From contig NZ_JAOEFC010000001.1 in NCBI RefSeq assembly GCF_025421715.1, forward strand, positions 1,302,001 to 1,366,000: DNA of 64,000 nt. The letters are read 5' to 3'. The position numbers were made by a program, and so were the translations under genes. Shown here piece by piece: positions 49,952-58,240 of the stretch. The notes beneath the pieces are model-generated. The model searched no databases and was not told the DNA's origin. It saw nothing but the letters and a program-made list of their open reading frames with translations. The DNA is from Microbacterium festucae (lineage in GTDB: Bacteria > Actinomycetota > Actinomycetes > Actinomycetales > Microbacteriaceae). Within the stretch, counting starts at the first letter, position 1; each line of letters opens with the position of its first letter.

Positions 49952-50863
49952 ATGAGTCCGGATCGGCTTACCGCGCTGCTGCCGCACCTGCCGCTGCTGG
50001 ACGCGCTCGCCGACGACGAGCACCTCACGCGTGCGGCCGAGCGGCTGGGCGTGCCCCAGCCCACCGTCAGCCGCGCGCTCAAGCACCTGGGCGAGCAGCT
50101 GGGGGTGCCGGTCGTCGAGCGCAGCGGCCGCGGCATCCGTCTCACGCCGGCCGCGCGCCGGATGCTGCCGGCCGTGCGGGTGGCGCTGCGTGCCGCGCAC
50201 GACGCGCTGCAGTCACTCGACGACGCGCGCGCCACCGTCGGCGTCGCGTTTCAGAACTCGCTCGGGGAGCGCCTCGTGCCCGCACTCATCGCCCACCTGC
50301 GCGACGCCGGCGCCGGCATCGCGTTCTCGCTGATGCAGGGTGCGCGCGACACCTGCCTCGCCGCACTCGACGCCGGCCGGGTCGACCTGGCGATCGTCTC
50401 GGGCGCCGGGCTGGGCCTCGACGCCGACCGCGCGCGCCACCTCTATGAAGAGCGCCTCGTCGTGGCGGTGCCGACCGGGCACCCGCTCACCGCGCTGCCG
50501 CGGGTGGGGCTGCGCGACCTCGTCGACGAGGCGCAGGTGACCCTCAAGCCCGGCTACGGACTGCGCCAGACGGTGGAGCGGCTGTTCGCGACCGAGGGCG
50601 CCGCACCGCGCATCGCGTTCGAGGGCGACGATCTGCGGACCCTGCACGGACTGGTCGCCGCCGGCCTCGGCGTCGCGATCGGGCCGCCCGTGCGCCTGCC
50701 GATCGAGGGATGCGTGCAGCTCGAGATCGACGACCCGCGGGCGGTGCGCGACATGGGTGTCGTCGTGCGTGCGGGCGCGCGGGCCCCGGCGGTCGACACG
50801 GTGGTGCGCGCGCTCGTCGAGATCACCGACGGTGCCGACCCCGCGGTCTTCGCCCTGAGCTGA
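49952..50863 (+). CDS. LysR-family transcriptional regulator
   Basis: A 303-residue regulator. The winged helix reads LPLLDALADDEHLTRAAERLG, VPQPTVSRALKHLGEQLGV (residues 10-50), followed by PVVERSGRGIRLTPAARRML; a PBP2-type effector domain covers the rest (AIVSGAGLGLDADRARHLYEERLVV). ATG 49952 has no strong ribosome site; TGATAC (49936-49941) ends 10 bases before it, so the message may be nearly leaderless. It likely controls the divergent MFS gene. The intergenic CGAATTCG (49922-49929) is a possible site. Confidence 0.9.
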   Translation: MSPDRLTALLPHLPLLDALADDEHLTRAAERLGVPQPTVSRALKHLGEQLGVPVVERSGRGIRLTPAARRMLPAVRVALRAAHDALQSLDDARATVGVAFQNSLGERLVPALIAHLRDAGAGIAFSLMQGARDTCLAALDAGRVDLAIVSGAGLGLDADRARHLYEERLVVAVPTGHPLTALPRVGLRDLVDEAQVTLKPGYGLRQTVERLFATEGAAPRIAFEGDDLRTLHGLVAAGLGVAIGPPVRLPIEGCVQLEIDDPRAVRDMGVVVRAGARAPAVDTVVRALVEITDGADPAVFALS

Positions 50864-50893
50864 GCGGCGACGATGCGACCCGGGCGGCGTCGT

Positions 50894-51541
50894 TCAGCGG
50901 CGCATCGTCATGGTCGCGAGAACCATGTCGCCGATGAGCGCCCGGTGCGACTCCTGAAGGTCCGGTGCGAGCATGTCCCGATTGAAGATCGCGGCGAACG
51001 TGTGCCGGTTCGCCACGTGGAAGCACGCGTAGGCGCTGATCATCATGTGCACGTCGACGGCATCGACGTCATCGCGGAAGAGTCCGGCGCCGACCCCCCG
51101 GGCGATCACCTCCTCGAGCAGCGTGATCGCGGTCGCGTTCTCGCGGAGGATCGTCTCGGATCTGCGCAGGTGTTCGGCGCGATGGATGTTCTCGATGCTC
51201 ACGAGCTTGATGAAGGCCTCGTGGGTCGTGTGATGGTCGTATGTCGCCACGGCGATCGTTCGCAGGGCCTGATCGGGCGGCAGCTCGCTGACGCGGATAT
51301 CGCGCTCGACCCGACGGATCTGCGCGTATACGCGCTCGAGGACCGCCAGATACAGTCCCTCCTTCGAACCGAAGTAGTAGTACAGCATCCGCTTGGTGGT
51401 CCGCGTTCGCGCGGCGATCTCGTCGACGCGGGCGCCGGCGTAGCCGTTGGCCGCGAATTCCGCCATCGCGACTTCGAGGATGTCCTCCTGGCTTCGGGCC
51501 GCGCGCGGCGTCATCGCACCCGCGGTCGACTCCTCAGCCAC
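50894..51541 (-). CDS. TetR-family transcriptional regulator
   Basis: A 215-residue repressor if started at GTG 51541. The HTH is SQEDILEVAMAEFAANGYAGARVDEIAARTRTTKRMLYYYFGSKEGLYLAVLERVYA, of which the core TTKRMLYYYFGSKEGLY is near residue 50; the C-terminal ligand domain (FIKLVSIENIHRAEHL onward) has the TetR_C helix pattern. GGAG 6 bases upstream favours GTG 51541, which overlaps the dehydrogenase stop; ATG 51568 and ATG 51514 are alternatives. It is the second gene of the dehydrogenase unit. Its likely operator is the dyad at 52598. Confidence 0.88.
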   Translation of the reverse strand: MAEESTAGAMTPRAARSQEDILEVAMAEFAANGYAGARVDEIAARTRTTKRMLYYYFGSKEGLYLAVLERVYAQIRRVERDIRVSELPPDQALRTIAVATYDHHTTHEAFIKLVSIENIHRAEHLRRSETILRENATAITLLEEVIARGVGAGLFRDDVDAVDVHMMISAYACFHVANRHTFAAIFNRDMLAPDLQESHRALIGDMVLATMTMRR

Positions 51542-52457
51542 CCGCTGCTCCGAATGCTGTGCTCTCATGTTCGATGAGCGTACGGAAGTGTCGCTCCATC
51601 CGCTTCCGATCGGGACGGATGCCGGTGATGATCTGCATGCTCGCGAAGGCCTGCCCGACTGCCATCAGCCCACCGCTCAAGACGGGGAGGCCTCGCCGCT
51701 CGGCGTCTCGGACCAGCTGGGTCGCCAGGGGACGGTAGACGACCTCCGACACCCACGTCCCGTCGCGAAGGATGTCGACGTCGAAGGCGACACCGGGATG
51801 GTGGGCCATACCCAGGGGGGTCGCATGAACGACCCCGCTCGCCGTGACGAGCGCTGCATCCACCCCCTGCGACGGCGAGGACAGCACCCGCGCTGCAGGG
51901 AAGAGCGTCTGCAGGTGATCGGCGAGCGCGGCTGAGCGCCGATCGTCGACGTCGACGAGGTGGAGCTCGGAAGCTCCGCACGTCAGAAGCGCGTAGGCGG
52001 TGGCCGCTCCGGCGCCCCCGCAGCCCAGCTGCACGACGCGGGCCAGCGACGCCCCGGGGAGTCCGGCCAGAAGTCCGTCCCGGAAGCCCATCCAGTCGGT
52101 GTTGTATCCGGTCGTCCGCCCCTGCCGCAGCAGGATGAGGTTGACCGCGCCCAGTCGGCGGGCGTCCTCGTCGAGCTCGTCGACCAGTTCGAATGCGATC
52201 TGCTTGCAAGGGTGCGTGACGTTCACGGCGTCGTAGCCCTGGGCGATGAGCTCGCCGATCAGCGCCTCGAGCTCGTTCGGGGCGCGGCCGAGGCGGAGCA
52301 GGTCGAGGATCCGGTACTCGTAGTCGAGGGCGAGGTGCGCGGCTTCCACCTCATGCAGCGCCGGGGTGAGCGAGGCGCCGATGCCTTCTCCGATGAGTCC
52401 GACGAGATGACCGGCGCGAGATCCGCCGCGTGCGATGCCGTTCTCATCGGCGCTCAT
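51534..52457 (-). CDS. aroE: Shikimate/quinate dehydrogenase family protein
   Basis: A 307-residue NAD(P)-dependent dehydrogenase. LIGEGIGASLTPALHEVEA at the start, NVTHPCKQIAFELV (catalytic Lys), GYNTDWMGFRDGL (catalytic Asp), and the nucleotide loop LGCGGAGAATAYAL are all present. GIGxSxTPALHE and NVTHPCKQ resemble the catabolic quinate/shikimate dehydrogenases of the QsuD type more than biosynthetic AroE, so I expect oxidation of quinate or shikimate to the 3-dehydro acids. ATG 52457 is chosen by family length. Its gene overlaps tetR and faces iclR across a 213-base shared control region. Confidence 0.88.
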   Translation of the reverse strand: MSADENGIARGGSRAGHLVGLIGEGIGASLTPALHEVEAAHLALDYEYRILDLLRLGRAPNELEALIGELIAQGYDAVNVTHPCKQIAFELVDELDEDARRLGAVNLILLRQGRTTGYNTDWMGFRDGLLAGLPGASLARVVQLGCGGAGAATAYALLTCGASELHLVDVDDRRSAALADHLQTLFPAARVLSSPSQGVDAALVTASGVVHATPLGMAHHPGVAFDVDILRDGTWVSEVVYRPLATQLVRDAERRGLPVLSGGLMAVGQAFASMQIITGIRPDRKRMERHFRTLIEHESTAFGAAGG

Positions 52458-52588
52458 GCCGGGTCTGCCGTCTCGTGCGCGGCGGGGCCGCCGAGCACAT
52501 CGGGTCCCAGGCTGACCGTGGCGACGGCGGTTCGCATGGGGCTCCTTCTGCGAACGCCGGCGTCGGCGCCCGTCTGGCTGGGACAGCA

Positions 52589-52617
52589 TTGCATCAAAAC
52601 GTACCAACTAGTACATT
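52589..52617 (+). promoter_or_regulatory. Promoter with TetR-like dyad
   Basis: TTGCAT (52589-52594), 17 bases, TACATT (52612-52617) is a near-consensus promoter for the IclR gene. AACGTAC-N6-GTACATT (52598-52617) is a dyad with 6 of 7 complementary positions lying in the spacer and -10; such spacing suits a TetR dimer. It also lies upstream of the divergent aroE-tetR unit, so one bound dimer could regulate both. Confidence 0.65.
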
Positions 52618-52670
52618 TCGGAACGAGGGGTTGGTCAACGCCGATTCAACCCTGCAGAGGAGGATGCTCG

Positions 52671-53432
52671 ATGACGAGTCTCGCCGAATGGAACGCACCC
52701 GACGCGAACGCGCAGGCGCCCACATCGCTGCTGGGTCGGATCATCGCCATCCTCGACGCGGTCAAAGGGGCGGGAGCCTGCGCGTCGATCACCGAGATCG
52801 CCGCTCGCACCCACCTCCCGAAATCCACGGTCTCGCGTCTCGTGAGCGAACTGACGGCGCAGCGCTACCTCGACCGCGCCGACGAGGGCGTCGTGCTCGG
52901 ACTGCGCCTGTTCGAGCTGGGTGCGCGGGCCAGCCTGCCGCGCCGCCTGATCAGCGCCGCTGCACCGGTCATCCGCACGCTGCGGGAGGCGACCGGGGAG
53001 CGGATCGTGCTGTGGATCCAGCAGGGAGATGACATGGTCTCCCTCGCCGCAGTGCCGGGCCGACTTCCGATGCTTCCGACGCGCGCGGGGATGCGCTTCT
53101 CCGCGCTGACCACCGCCAGCGGCAAGGCGTACCTCGCGTTCTGCGCAGACGAGCGCGTCGTGAATCGCATCAGCGCTCCCCTCGTCGATGGGGCGGCAAG
53201 CCAGTTCCGCGACGAACTCACTCACGTGCGCTCAGCAGTCGTCGCCATGGACATCGAAGCGTCGTATCCCGGGATCGCGGCGGTCGCGAGTCCGGTGCTC
53301 TCGCCCGACCGGGTCGTTCTCGGGGCGCTCTCGCTCGCCGGACCGAGCGACGGACTGGACCCCCACGGAGTCGCGCCACTCGTACGTGCCGCGAGCACCA
53401 ACCTCACGAGGCGCCTGGCGGCGGCGGCCTGA
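52671..53432 (+). CDS. IclR-family transcriptional regulator
   Basis: A 253-residue regulator. The HTH is SLLGRIIAILDAVKGAGACA then ITEIAARTHLPKSTVSRLVSELTAQRYLDR (residues 45-75), and the IclR effector domain extends from LISAAAPVIRTLREATGERI to the end. ATG 52671 has AGGAGG 7 bases upstream. Codons 3-8 coincide with a copy of the 17-base motif found at 55515 and 58096, so the gene may control itself. It is followed after 3 bases by a second IclR gene. It probably senses an aromatic or quinate-type compound. Confidence 0.9.
   Translation: MTSLAEWNAPDANAQAPTSLLGRIIAILDAVKGAGACASITEIAARTHLPKSTVSRLVSELTAQRYLDRADEGVVLGLRLFELGARASLPRRLISAAAPVIRTLREATGERIVLWIQQGDDMVSLAAVPGRLPMLPTRAGMRFSALTTASGKAYLAFCADERVVNRISAPLVDGAASQFRDELTHVRSAVVAMDIEASYPGIAAVASPVLSPDRVVLGALSLAGPSDGLDPHGVAPLVRAASTNLTRRLAAAA
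52678..52694 (+). promoter_or_regulatory. Candidate IclR operator, site 1
   Basis: GTCTCGCCGAATGGAAC, inside the first codons of the IclR gene and 66 bases downstream of its -10. It matches sites 2 and 3 (55515, 58096) as GTCYCGMCGAATGGRAC. The outer GTCYC and GGRAC form an imperfect dyad. Confidence 0.5.
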
Positions 53433-53435
53433 GCC

Positions 53436-54203
53436 ATGCGAACAGCCGCGTGGACCGACTCGGTGAGCGTACTGGACCGCATCACGGCCGTCTTCGACGC
53501 GTTCGGTGATCACGATGAGGGTATGGGTGTCTCGGCACTGGCCCGGCGGGCGAACCTCCCCAAATCGACGGTGTCCCGCATCGCCGGCGAGCTCGTGGAG
53601 GAGGGCCTGCTCGATCGTGAAGGCGACACGTTCTACCTCGGGGTCAGGCTGTTCGAGTTCGGGCAGACCGTCGAGCGACCCCGGCGATTGCGCCACCTCG
53701 CCTACCCGATCATGACCGGGCTGCGCGACCTCACTGCGCAGTCCGTGCAGCTCGCTGTCCTGGACGGGGCGGACGTCGTCTTCCTCGCGATCGTCCGCAG
53801 TGAGCCCGCCGTCCGCCCGTACGCGAGGATCGGTGGACGCCTCCCCGCGCACGCGACGGCCGTCGGGAAGGCCATTCTCGCCTTCTCGCCCCCCGAGGTG
53901 GTCGAGCCGGTCGTCTCCGGCGGCCTCCCGGCGCAGACGCTGCACACCATCACGCAACCCGCAGCGGTGCTCTCGGAGCTGCTGCACATTCGCGGCGCGG
54001 GGGTCGCCGCCGAGCGCGAAGAATGCGTTCTCGGGCGCTCGTGCATGGCGAGCCCGGTGCTCGCCGCCGGGGGTGAGGCGATCGCCGCGATCTCGGTCTC
54101 GGGCGCGACGGCCGACGTCGTCGTGGATCACGTCGCAACGGCCGTGCGGGCCGCGGCGGCGACCCTCTCGCATCGGGCCGGCATCGCCGATCGCGTCGGC
54201 TGA
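53436..54203 (+). CDS. IclR-family transcriptional regulator
   Basis: A 255-residue regulator related to but clearly diverged from its neighbour. The HTH is SVLDRITAVFDAFGDHDEG then VSALARRANLPKSTVSRIAGELVEEGLL; effector domain landmarks are GGRLPAHATAVGKAILAF and ECVLGRSCMASPVLAAGGEAIAAIS. ATG 53436 follows the previous stop by 3 bases, so both are made together. Two IclR proteins in tandem could form different dimers or answer different ligands. A bidirectional hairpin follows. Confidence 0.9.
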   Translation: MRTAAWTDSVSVLDRITAVFDAFGDHDEGMGVSALARRANLPKSTVSRIAGELVEEGLLDREGDTFYLGVRLFEFGQTVERPRRLRHLAYPIMTGLRDLTAQSVQLAVLDGADVVFLAIVRSEPAVRPYARIGGRLPAHATAVGKAILAFSPPEVVEPVVSGGLPAQTLHTITQPAAVLSELLHIRGAGVAAEREECVLGRSCMASPVLAAGGEAIAAISVSGATADVVVDHVATAVRAAAATLSHRAGIADRVG

Positions 54204-54224
54204 CCGCCCCGCAGAACTCGGCGG

Positions 54225-54275
54225 AACGGGGAGAGGGGGATGAGCGCCGTTGGCGCCCACCCCCCTCTCCACGTT
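54225..54275. terminator. Bidirectional terminator-like stem-loop
   Basis: 54225-54239 and 54261-54275 are complementary over 15 positions with one mismatch (core GGAGAGGGGG / CCCCCTCTCC), around a 21-base loop that itself holds GCGCC/GGCGC. It lies between the convergent IclR and DctP genes, where a shared terminator is expected. Confidence 0.82.
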
Positions 54276-54282
54276 CTGTGCC

Positions 54283-55338
54283 TCAGCCGGCGAGTGCGCG
54301 GATCGCCTTGTACGCCTCGAGGTTCTCGCCCGTGTAGTAATCGTTGAAGAACTCCTCAGCCTGGCTGATGAAGGCATCCATGTCGATGTCCTCCTTCTCG
54401 ATCACCGTGTACGTGGAGTCGCTGCGGTAGCCCTCCAGGATCTCGTCCGTGGCGTCTTCCACGCACACGCGGTTGTCGGGACGGATCTCGTGCAGGGTCT
54501 CCTCGAGCTTCGCTGCCTGCTCGTCATTCATCTTGTCGTAGGTCTTGTCGCTGACGATGAGCCAGTGGATGCCCACGTTGTGGTCGTTCAAGATCACCGT
54601 GTTGAGAACCTCGTCGTAGCTCGACGAATGGGTCGCGACGATCGGGTTCTCCTGACCCACCGCGATGCCCTGCTGCAGGGCCGAATACACCTCTTCGACG
54701 GCGACCGACACCGGGTTGTTCACGCCCAGCGCCTGCGCGTTCGCGAGGAACTGGGGAGAGTTCGGGAAGCGGATCGGTGCGCCGCCCAGATCCTCCGGGC
54801 TCTTCACCTCGAGGTCCTTCGTGGTGAAGGTACGGTTCCCGAAGAACCATCCGTCGACCACGCGGACGCCGGTGGCGTCGTGGAAACCGTTGAACAGGTC
54901 CTCCGAGCCGTCGTCGATCCACTCGAACGCGTGGTCGACATCGTCGAACGCATAGGCCGCGTCGATCACGCCGATCGGCTCGTAGGTGGAGCTCAGCGCC
55001 GAAGCGCCCTGCAGGTCGATGTCGATGTCGCCCGCCTGCACGAGCGGGAAGCGGTCGGCGTCGGGGCCGAGCTGGCTCGCCGGGAACAGATCCACGGTGA
55101 AGCCCATGTCGGCGGCTTCGAGCTTCTCCTTGAGTACTTGGACGCCGCAGTAGTAGTTCGGCGTCTGCTCGTTCTGACTGGTGGCGACCGTGAGAGTGAC
55201 CGGCTCGTTGGCCCCGCCGGTCTCGCCTGCCGTGCTCTCGGGACTCGCCCCGCCGGCGCAACCGGTGATGGCGAGGGCTGTTGCTGCGAGCGTCGCTGCC
55301 GCGAAGCGGCCCCGGCGCGTCGATCGGGACGTGCCCAT
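54283..55338 (-). CDS. dctP: TRAP transporter substrate-binding lipoprotein (DctP)
   Basis: A 351-residue extracytoplasmic solute receptor. The signal (MGTSRSTRRGRFAAATLAAT) ends with lipobox AITGC; the mature protein begins VTLTVATSQNEQTPNYYCGV and contains DLFPASQLG, AYAFDDVDHAFEW, WFFGNRTFTTKDLEVKSPED and the family's IRFPNSPQF block with the carboxylate-binding arginine. ATG 55338 has GAGGAG 6 bases upstream. A carboxylic acid ligand is expected; quinate, shikimate or a related hydroxy-acid fits the locus. It lies apart from its membrane genes, with aroQ between, and has its own upstream region carrying the 17-base motif. Confidence 0.92.
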   Translation of the reverse strand: MGTSRSTRRGRFAAATLAATALAITGCAGGASPESTAGETGGANEPVTLTVATSQNEQTPNYYCGVQVLKEKLEAADMGFTVDLFPASQLGPDADRFPLVQAGDIDIDLQGASALSSTYEPIGVIDAAYAFDDVDHAFEWIDDGSEDLFNGFHDATGVRVVDGWFFGNRTFTTKDLEVKSPEDLGGAPIRFPNSPQFLANAQALGVNNPVSVAVEEVYSALQQGIAVGQENPIVATHSSSYDEVLNTVILNDHNVGIHWLIVSDKTYDKMNDEQAAKLEETLHEIRPDNRVCVEDATDEILEGYRSDSTYTVIEKEDIDMDAFISQAEEFFNDYYTGENLEAYKAIRALAG

Positions 55339-55514
55339 TTGACTCTCCTCTTTCATGCGCACGTCTTCGTGCGAGGTGCTGGACAAGGTGCGTGCGGCTG
55401 CATCGTGATCGAAGACTCTCCGAACCGTGACCGGTCCACATCATCGACGGTGCCCACGCTGCAGCATTCTGACAGTGCCGACTCTGACCGACTTCGACAC
55501 GCGAGGACAGCGAT

Positions 55515-55531
55515 GTCCCGACGAATGGAAC
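55515..55531 (+). promoter_or_regulatory. Candidate IclR operator, site 2
   Basis: GTCCCGACGAATGGAAC, 177 bases upstream of the dctP start, in the 219-base gap between aroQ and dctP. It matches site 1 at 15 of 17 positions. I see nothing else noteworthy in that gap. Confidence 0.5.
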
Positions 55532-55557
55532 ATCCGGTCCGCCGGCGCCTGCGGGCG

Positions 55558-56007
55558 TCAGACCCGACCTTCGCGGAGGACCCGGTCCACCACGCGGATG
55601 GCGAGCTCGTAGCCGTAGGCGCCCGCTCCGGCGATGACGGCCCGCGACACGGTCGAGATCAGGGAGTGCTGATGCACGGCGTCGCGGGCCTGGATGTTCG
55701 TGATGTGCACCTCGACGATGGGCGTCCTGAGCATGCGCAGGGCATCGAGGAGGGCGACCGAACCGAAACTGTACGCGGCGGGATTGATCACCACGGATGC
55801 GTCTCGACGGAACGCGTCATGCACCCATTCCACGAGTTCGTGCTCGGCGTTGGTCTGGCCGAAGAAGACGTCGAAGCCGAGCTCCGTCCCCATCCGCGTG
55901 CAGTCGGCTGCGATGTGCTCGAGCGTCGTGCTCCCGTACAGCTCGGGTTCACGCAACCCCAGCATGTTGAGATTCGGCCCGTTCAGCACCGACAGGTGTC
56001 TGTGCAC
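55558..56007 (-). CDS. aroQ: 3-dehydroquinate dehydratase, type II
   Basis: A 149-residue enzyme interconverting 3-dehydroquinate and 3-dehydroshikimate. It has LSVLNGPNLNMLGLREPELYG with the catalytic tyrosine, QTNAEHELVEWVHDA, VINPAAYSFGSVALLDAL and the histidine block VEVHITNIQARD. Type II enzymes are dodecamers. The position between TRAP genes suggests a catabolic role (QsuC-like). GTG 56007 begins MHRHLSVLNG. It is 28 bases after dctM and probably belongs to the dctQ-dctM-aroQ message. Confidence 0.94.
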   Translation of the reverse strand: MHRHLSVLNGPNLNMLGLREPELYGSTTLEHIAADCTRMGTELGFDVFFGQTNAEHELVEWVHDAFRRDASVVINPAAYSFGSVALLDALRMLRTPIVEVHITNIQARDAVHQHSLISTVSRAVIAGAGAYGYELAIRVVDRVLREGRV

Positions 56008-56035
56008 CGGCCGTCCTTTCGCGATCGGCGGAGCG

Positions 56036-57316
56036 CTACATCAGCCCGAGCATCGTCGGCAGAGCCGTGACGATGACGGGGAAGAGCGTGAGCAGCAGAA
56101 GCACGATGCCGAGCGGGATTAGGAAGGGCAGGATGCCGCGGAACAGCTCTCCCATCGGGCGTCGGGTGATCGAGCCCACGACGAACAGCACGGCCCCGAC
56201 CGGTGGAGTGAGCGATCCGATCATCAGGTTGAGGATCATGATCACGCCGAGCTGCACCGGCTCGATGTCGTACTGACCGATGATCGGCATGAGGATCGGC
56301 ACGAGCACGAGGATGACCGGCGCCGCCTCGAGGGGAATGCCCAGCAGGATCAGCAGGACGTTCAGCAGCAGCAGGAACACGATCGGGTTGTCGGTGATGC
56401 CCGTGAGCCATTCGCCGAGGTGGCGCGTCACCTGCTCGCGTGCCAGCACCTGACCCATGAGGTTGGAGGCGCCGAGGATGAGCAGGATGCCACCGGAGAT
56501 GACGACCGTCTCCTTCGCGGACTTCCAGAAGACGCGCCAGTTGAGCGTGCGGTAGACCAGACCCAGAGCGAGCATGTAGACGGACGCGATGCCCGCGCTC
56601 TCGGTGGGGGTGAACCAGCCGCTGAAGATCCCGCCGAGGATGATGACGGGCAGCAGCGCCGGACCGATCACGCGAAGCGCTGCGCGCCCGAGCATCCCGC
56701 CGTCGAAGGGGCGGCTCCCCGCCACATCCGGGTGACGGCGCACCCAGAAGAAGATGTACGAGGCGAGGCCCACGGCCATCAGCATCGCGGGGATGATCGA
56801 GCCCGCGAACAAGGCGCCGGTCGAGATCGACGCGGTCGCGGCGAAGAGGACGGCCGGGATGCTGGGGGGCATCACGGTGCTCATGAGCGAGCCCGAGGCG
56901 GTCAGACCCGCGGAGAAGCCGTAGGGGTAGCCGGCCTTCAGCATCTGCGGAATCTGCACCTTGCTCGTCGACGCGGCGTCGGCCAGTGCGGAACCGCTGA
57001 TCCACGAGAATCCGATCGCGGTCCCGAGGTTCACGTAGGCCAAGTTGCCCGGAAGACGGGGAAGGAGGGCGCGAGCGAGGTCGTAGAGCCGGGTCGCGAT
57101 ACCCAGGTTGTTGGCGATGCTGCCGACGAAGATGAACAGGGGGACGGCCAGCAGAGGAAAGCTGTTGATCCCGTTCACCATGGAGGACAGCGCGTAGCCC
57201 GCCGACAGCCCGTGGCTGTAGAAGTACAGCATGCTCGACGCGATCATCGCGAAGGCCACGGGCACGCGCAGGAGGAGGAAGACGACGAACAGCAGGATGT
57301 AGAGCCACAGTTCCAC
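56036..57316 (-). CDS. dctM: TRAP transporter large permease (DctM)
   Basis: A 426-residue membrane protein with about 12 hydrophobic segments. Family blocks are AVPLFIFVGSIANNLGIATRLYD, GTAIGFSWISGSALADAAS, GYPYGFSAGLTASGSLMSTVMPPSI, split here by blocks, and IMILNLMIGSLTPPVGAVLFV near the end. It makes the sodium-driven channel for the solute captured by DctP. GTG 57316 follows the DctQ stop by 3 bases. The gene is of normal length. Confidence 0.95.
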   Translation of the reverse strand: MELWLYILLFVVFLLLRVPVAFAMIASSMLYFYSHGLSAGYALSSMVNGINSFPLLAVPLFIFVGSIANNLGIATRLYDLARALLPRLPGNLAYVNLGTAIGFSWISGSALADAASTSKVQIPQMLKAGYPYGFSAGLTASGSLMSTVMPPSIPAVLFAATASISTGALFAGSIIPAMLMAVGLASYIFFWVRRHPDVAGSRPFDGGMLGRAALRVIGPALLPVIILGGIFSGWFTPTESAGIASVYMLALGLVYRTLNWRVFWKSAKETVVISGGILLILGASNLMGQVLAREQVTRHLGEWLTGITDNPIVFLLLLNVLLILLGIPLEAAPVILVLVPILMPIIGQYDIEPVQLGVIMILNLMIGSLTPPVGAVLFVVGSITRRPMGELFRGILPFLIPLGIVLLLLTLFPVIVTALPTMLGLM

Positions 57317-57319
57317 GGG

Positions 57320-57976
57320 TCAGATGTCCATTTCGCCGATGTCGAGTTTGCGTTCAGGGCGGCCGGCGTAGGGGATCTTGAAAGCCGAGTGCACCGCGGC
57401 GGAGAGGAAGCCGACGAGGGCGAAGATGTAGAGCACACCCATCGGGACGTGCATCGCGGCGCTGAGCCGCCCCCACTCCGCGTCGACCTTGACCCAGGCC
57501 TCATACGCGAGGGCGACACACGTGAGCACCATGATGACGGCGGACACGATGCGCAGCGCCGCGAACCAGCGGGTGCCGGCGAGCATCTCGTCGAAGATCT
57601 CGAGCACGATGTGCCCGTTGCGCCCGACGAGGTAGCCGGCCGTGGTGAAGGTGAGCGCGATCATCGAGAGCAGCGCCAACTCGCCCGCCCCCACCCAGCT
57701 GACGGCGGGAAAGTAGCGGCCGAGCACCTGATACATCACACCGATGATGATGAAGGCGAAGAGCGTCACGGCGACGGTGATCTCGATGGCCGAGAGCACC
57801 CGGATGAACCCGGGATCGGCCGGCACGCCCTCATTGAGTTTCGGCGTCGTGAAGAACGTCTTCGTCGCCGGAAAGATCGAGTTCTCGATCTCGGGCGGCA
57901 CTGCTGCTGATTTCGCGTCGGGGTGCGAAGGTGCCGGATCCTCCGGCTGGTCGAACTCCCGTGGCCCGTCCGTCAT
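57320..57976 (-). CDS. dctQ: TRAP transporter small permease (DctQ)
   Basis: A 218-residue membrane protein. A long polar N-terminus of about 60 residues (FDQPEDPAPSHPDAK and similar) precedes four hydrophobic segments; the conserved core is RYFPAVSWVGAGELALLSMIALTF then GRNGHIVLEIFDEML. The N-terminus is longer than usual for the family, so a later start is possible; I use ATG 57976. It heads the dctQM-aroQ unit and is divergent from the aldehyde dehydrogenase gene with 264 bases between. Confidence 0.88.
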   Translation of the reverse strand: MTDGPREFDQPEDPAPSHPDAKSAAVPPEIENSIFPATKTFFTTPKLNEGVPADPGFIRVLSAIEITVAVTLFAFIIIGVMYQVLGRYFPAVSWVGAGELALLSMIALTFTTAGYLVGRNGHIVLEIFDEMLAGTRWFAALRIVSAVIMVLTCVALAYEAWVKVDAEWGRLSAAMHVPMGVLYIFALVGFLSAAVHSAFKIPYAGRPERKLDIGEMDI

Positions 57977-58095
57977 GACGTCACCATCGACGTGTCTGGC
58001 TGCATTGCCGATCTCCTTGTCGGTCCAGCGGCGCTGCGCCCACGCGGGCGCCACCCCTGGAACTCTGGTCTCCAAAACGGGGACTGCAAAGTCGA

Positions 58096-58112
58096 GTCTC
58101 GCCGAATGGGAC
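58096..58112 (+). promoter_or_regulatory. Candidate IclR operator, site 3
   Basis: GTCTCGCCGAATGGGAC, in the divergent region between dctQ and the aldehyde dehydrogenase gene. It differs from site 1 by one base, and four more flanking bases also agree. It could control both directions. Confidence 0.55.
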
Positions 58113-58240
58113 ACCGCTCGCATCTCCGCGGAGACGGGCATCGGGGGAGCGTTTCTGCCCAGTGGGACGCGCGTTGTGACCGGTGTCGGCGTGTGCATAG
58201 CATGCGGCCATCGGCGTCATCGCCCATGGACGGAGTTGTC

